Positions 4,534 through 7,122 of a stretch of DNA of 7,122 nucleotides are shown piece by piece. Origin of the DNA: Marinagarivorans sp. UBA5868 (GTDB taxonomy: Bacteria > Pseudomonadota > Gammaproteobacteria > Pseudomonadales > Cellvibrionaceae). Each line of letters starts with the position of its first letter. Position 1 is the stretch's first letter. The stretch covers positions 17,131 through 24,252 of the forward strand of contig DJFQ01000079.1 of assembly GCA_002432095.1 (NCBI GenBank), given 5' to 3'. The translations under genes were made by a program, and so were the position numbers. The notes under the pieces are model-generated. The model was given only the letters and a program-made list of their open reading frames with translations, made no database searches and had not been told where the DNA came from.

Positions 4534-5768
4534 CCACTACGTCCCGCTACGACATCGCCATCGTAGGCGGCGGTCTGATGGGCGCCGCGCTTGCGCTGTT
4601 GTTTTGTAAGACGCTGCCGGGACGAAGAATTGTATTGATTGAGCAGAAATCGCTGGAAAGTGCCAGTGATGATGCATTGGCGCAGCCTAATTTTGATGCG
4701 CGTTCAACAGCGCTCGCGCCGACCAGTGCCGTGAGTTTGCAACGTCTGGGCGTATGGCCTGCGCTCGCAGCCCATGCTACTGCTATCCGCCGGGTCCAGG
4801 TATCTGATCGGGGTCATCTGGGATGGGTGCGCCTGGACACTGACAGTAATGGAGGTGAACCCCTAGGGTACGTGGTGGAAAACCGGGCATTCGCACGTGC
4901 GCTGATCGATGCGCTGCTGGCGTGCGAGGGACTTGAGTTGAAAACGCCGGATCAGGTGCAGCGTTTGATCCCTGGGCGCGATGGGGTGCGTCTTCAGCTC
5001 ACCACGCAAGAGCTCAGTGCCGAGTTGGTGGTGATCGCCGATGGCGCGGATTCTCCGTTGCGCCATCAGCTCGGCATTGCTGAATTCAATAAGGATTATC
5101 GGCAGAGCGCCGTTATTGCTAACGTGCGTCATCAGCAGGGGCACGCGGAAACGGCGTTTGAACGTTTTACCCATCATGGGCCGCTCGCTTTTTTGCCGCT
5201 CGGCGGTGTGCAGGGAAGAACCAGTGCGGTGGTGTGGACTTGGCCAGAAGACCAAGCGGCGGAGGCCATGGCGATAAGTGATGCCGAATTTCTCGCGCGC
5301 CTGCAAACTGAATTCGGTTACCGCCTGGGACAGCTACAGCAGGTGGGCGAGCGGCAAAGTTATGCATTGCGGCTCTGTCTGGCAAGGGAACAGGTGCGTT
5401 CCGGCATTGTGCTTATGGGTAATGCCGCGCATTTTCTGCACCCGGTTGCCGGCCAGGGTTACAACTTGGCGCTGCGTGATGGTTTACGGTTGGCAGAGGT
5501 TCTACAGCGTGCAGCTGGCAATCTCGGTGAGCTTGACCTGTTGCAGGAGTATGAACGGCTCCAGGTTACTGATCAGCGCAATACGGTGCGTCTGAGTGAT
5601 GGGTTTAATGAGTTGTTCCGCGCCCATGAACCTCATTGGATACTGCTGCGTAGCTTGGGAATGATCGGTGTCGAGTGGAGTACAACCGTTCGCGACACGT
5701 TTATTCGTCAACTGGCCGGCCGCGGCACCCGCCGCGCCAATCCTTGGGGCGTAATTCGGTCGGACTAA
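4530..5768 (+). CDS. ubiH: FAD-dependent ubiquinone biosynthesis hydroxylase UbiH (2-octaprenyl-6-methoxyphenol hydroxylase)
   Basis: A 412-residue flavoprotein monooxygenase of the UbiH/UbiF/UbiI family, which in E. coli UbiH hydroxylates C1 of the ubiquinone ring precursor using O2 and NAD(P)H within the Ubi complex. Visible motifs are the dinucleotide-binding GGGLMG (13-18) after DIAIV, FDARSTALA (55-63), the second FAD/NAD(P)H motif ADGADSPLR (170-178) and the FAD ribityl-binding GNAAHFLHPVAGQG (297-310). The GN in place of the more usual GD in that last motif is typical of UbiH and helps separate it from its paralogue downstream. The ATG overlaps the pepP stop by four bases and has no obvious ribosome binding site, so translational coupling to pepP is likely. 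Length is close to the usual 390-410. Exact ring position is inferred from gene order and the GN motif. Confidence 0.92.
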   Translation: MTTTSRYDIAIVGGGLMGAALALLFCKTLPGRRIVLIEQKSLESASDDALAQPNFDARSTALAPTSAVSLQRLGVWPALAAHATAIRRVQVSDRGHLGWVRLDTDSNGGEPLGYVVENRAFARALIDALLACEGLELKTPDQVQRLIPGRDGVRLQLTTQELSAELVVIADGADSPLRHQLGIAEFNKDYRQSAVIANVRHQQGHAETAFERFTHHGPLAFLPLGGVQGRTSAVVWTWPEDQAAEAMAISDAEFLARLQTEFGYRLGQLQQVGERQSYALRLCLAREQVRSGIVLMGNAAHFLHPVAGQGYNLALRDGLRLAEVLQRAAGNLGELDLLQEYERLQVTDQRNTVRLSDGFNELFRAHEPHWILLRSLGMIGVEWSTTVRDTFIRQLAGRGTRRANPWGVIRSD

Positions 5769-5790
5769 GCGGATTCCGTCGACTAATGAT

Positions 5791-5795
5791 GAGGA
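5791..5795 (+). promoter_or_regulatory. Ribosome binding site fixing the ubiI GTG start
   Basis: GAGGA lies six bases before GTG at 5802, the ideal distance. The next start choice, ATG at 5838, has no such signal. This decides for the GTG start, which gives the protein a 20-residue N-terminal extension before the FAD-binding strand. Confidence 0.72.
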
Positions 5796-5801
5796 CAGGC
5801 T

Positions 5802-7043
5802 GTGGCAGACAACGAAGCAGCAAATAACCGGGCGGCGATGCCGATGATGGTCAGGAATGCTAACGTGATAATTGTTGGCGCTGGCCTGGTGGGTAGCGCA
5901 TTGGCATGCGCGCTCACCCAGAACGGCAATCTGCAGGTGGTGGTGGTGGATGCGCACAAACCTCCAGCCCTCTATCCGCCCGACCGATTCGATCCGCGGG
6001 TGGTTGCCCTGAGTGCAGCCTCAGTTCGCTTCCTCCGCGAGTTAGATGTTTGGCGGGGGGTCGAGGTGCAGCGTCATTGCCCGTATCGCGGAATGGAGGT
6101 GTGGGATGGTGAAGGCAATGGACGCATCAAGTTTTCCAGTGATGATCTACACCGCGATGAACTGGGTTTTATCGTCGAGAACAGTGTCGCCCTCCACGCA
6201 CTGCATCAGGTGATGCAACCGCGGGTAACCTCCATCGCGCCTATGGCGGTGGAGGCTTGGGATCATGTGAATGACCTTAACCAGCTCACCCTGGCAGACG
6301 GTAGTCTCATAGTGGCGCCATTGTTAATCGGTGCCGACGGCGGGCATTCACGGTTGCGAGAGCTGGCGCATATCCCCGTTAGCGCCTGGGCCTACCACCA
6401 CTCGGCCATCATTACTACCATTCGCACCGCCGCCAGTCACGATTTCACTGCTCGCCAACGGTTCAGCCACCAGGGCCCGTTAGCATTTCTCCCATTACAG
6501 AACGGCGCCGCTGATTCCGGCAAATATTGCTCGATTGTCTGGTCCTTAGAGGCGGATCTGGCGGAGCGCATGATGGCTCTGGACGATGTTGCGTTCTGCG
6601 CGGAGCTCACCCGCGCCAGCGAAGCCTGCCTGGGTCAGGTGGAATGGACAGACCAGCGTCACTGCATCCCGTTGTGGCAGCGTCACGCCAGCGAGTACGG
6701 CCGCGCCGGCTTCGCCCTGGTGGGCGATGCAGCGCACACCATCCACCCCCTGGCCGGACAAGGCGTGAATCTCGGTCTCTATGACGCAAAGGCTCTGGCC
6801 GCAGAGATTCTGCGCGCTCATCGCCGTAGCGTACCTCTCAATCACGAGTCTTTGGTCCAGCGTTATCAACGCCAGCGCAAATTCCACAACCTGGCGGCTA
6901 TGGCTTCTATGGAAGGGTTCAAACGCCTTTTCGGTGCCGCATCGCCGACGCTGTTAACCCTGCGTAACCGCGGGATGAGCTGGGTGGATGGCCAGCTCTG
7001 GCTCAAGCGGCGACTGATGCAGGCCGCCGCTGGCGATCTCTAA
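5802..7043 (+). CDS. ubiI: FAD-dependent ubiquinone biosynthesis hydroxylase, UbiI/VisC type
   Basis: The 413-residue product is a second UbiH/UbiF/UbiI-family monooxygenase, paralogous to the gene before it. In E. coli UbiI (formerly VisC) hydroxylates ring C5. It shows GAGLVG (26-31) after NVIIV, DPRVVALS (64-71), the middle motif GADGGHSRLR (177-186) and GDAAHTIHPLAGQGVNLGL (308-326) with the standard GD. The GTG start at 5802 is supported by GAGGA at 5791-5795, and produces an unusual leader MADNEAANNRAAMPMMVRNA before the first beta strand; many homologues start nearer the strand. It lies 33 bases after ubiH and is surely in the same operon. Position (pepP-ubiH-ubiI, as in E. coli and Pseudomonas) argues for UbiI, but UbiF-type or broader specificity, as known for some single hydroxylases, cannot be excluded from sequence alone. 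Confidence 0.88.
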   Translation: MADNEAANNRAAMPMMVRNANVIIVGAGLVGSALACALTQNGNLQVVVVDAHKPPALYPPDRFDPRVVALSAASVRFLRELDVWRGVEVQRHCPYRGMEVWDGEGNGRIKFSSDDLHRDELGFIVENSVALHALHQVMQPRVTSIAPMAVEAWDHVNDLNQLTLADGSLIVAPLLIGADGGHSRLRELAHIPVSAWAYHHSAIITTIRTAASHDFTARQRFSHQGPLAFLPLQNGAADSGKYCSIVWSLEADLAERMMALDDVAFCAELTRASEACLGQVEWTDQRHCIPLWQRHASEYGRAGFALVGDAAHTIHPLAGQGVNLGLYDAKALAAEILRAHRRSVPLNHESLVQRYQRQRKFHNLAAMASMEGFKRLFGAASPTLLTLRNRGMSWVDGQLWLKRRLMQAAAGDL

Positions 7044-7051
7044 TCTCTGCT

Positions 7052-7122
7052 ATGACGATAGGCAAACCTGAAATAACCGCCCCGCTAATCGCAGAGCATC
7101 GCGATTGGCTGGTATGCCACGA
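7052..7122 (+). CDS. Possible start of a further gene, cut by the window edge
   Basis: ATG at 7052 begins a frame open to the last base, giving 23 residues MTIGKPEITAPLIAEHRDWL and VCH, eight bases after the ubiI stop. The spacing suits another operon member. There is no clear ribosome binding site and the fragment is too short to recognise, so I assign no family. It is not obviously gcvT, which follows ubiI in E. coli. Confidence 0.35.
   Translation, partial: MTIGKPEITAPLIAEHRDWLVCH

Noticed and set aside
4863..5306. 147-codon open frame on the minus strand inside ubiH
   Set aside because: It is antisense to an intact ubiH with clear motifs, and its translation shows no recognisable domain.
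5502..5957. 151-codon open frame on the minus strand across the ubiH-ubiI junction
   Set aside because: It overlaps two well-supported genes in the other direction and has no recognisable content.
4530..7043. Tandem ubiH and ubiI as a novel gene duplication
   Set aside because: The pair is the long-standing conserved arrangement in gammaproteobacteria, and the two differ in diagnostic motifs (GN versus GD).

Overview
The window reads as chromosome of a gammaproteobacterium. The gene order on the two strands, TIGR02449/ZapB-like gene, zapA, 6S RNA and 5-formyltetrahydrofolate cyclo-ligase (fau/ygfA) on the minus strand, then ygfB, pepP, ubiH and ubiI on the plus strand, is the arrangement known from Pseudomonas and, in large part, Escherichia coli. 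Moderate G+C and the placement of ilvA just beyond fau would fit a marine or Cellvibrio-like relative, but that placement is inference. I see no insertion sequence, phage gene, CRISPR array or toxin-antitoxin pair. This is a conserved housekeeping block, and the only genuinely undescribed items are small.

Layout, left to right: the 3' end of ilvA (threonine deaminase), which begins outside the window. Then a 362-base AT-rich intergenic stretch with a candidate promoter, leading to an unrecognised 48-residue single-membrane-span ORF (765-911) with a strong ribosome binding site. Next comes a structured region ending in a strong bidirectional terminator (953-1006) shared with the convergent fau gene. 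On the minus strand follow fau, the 6S RNA gene ssrS directly upstream of it with its own promoter, zapA, and a ZapB-like coiled-coil gene overlapping zapA by four bases. A near-consensus sigma-70 promoter (TTGACC, 17 bases, TATAGT) drives this minus-strand group. From the same divergent spacer the plus strand carries ygfB, pepP, ubiH and ubiI, closely packed, then the first codons of a possible further gene at the right edge.

Together the genes cover branched-chain amino acid synthesis (ilvA), folate salvage (fau), global transcription control (6S RNA), FtsZ-ring assembly (zapA and its coiled-coil neighbour), proline-specific peptide trimming (pepP) and two flavin hydroxylation steps of aerobic ubiquinone synthesis (ubiH, ubiI). 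The observations most worth a second look are the small membrane ORF with its structured 3' region, and a three-copy degenerate tandem repeat of about 20 bases that fills the ygfB-pepP gap and runs into the pepP ribosome binding site.
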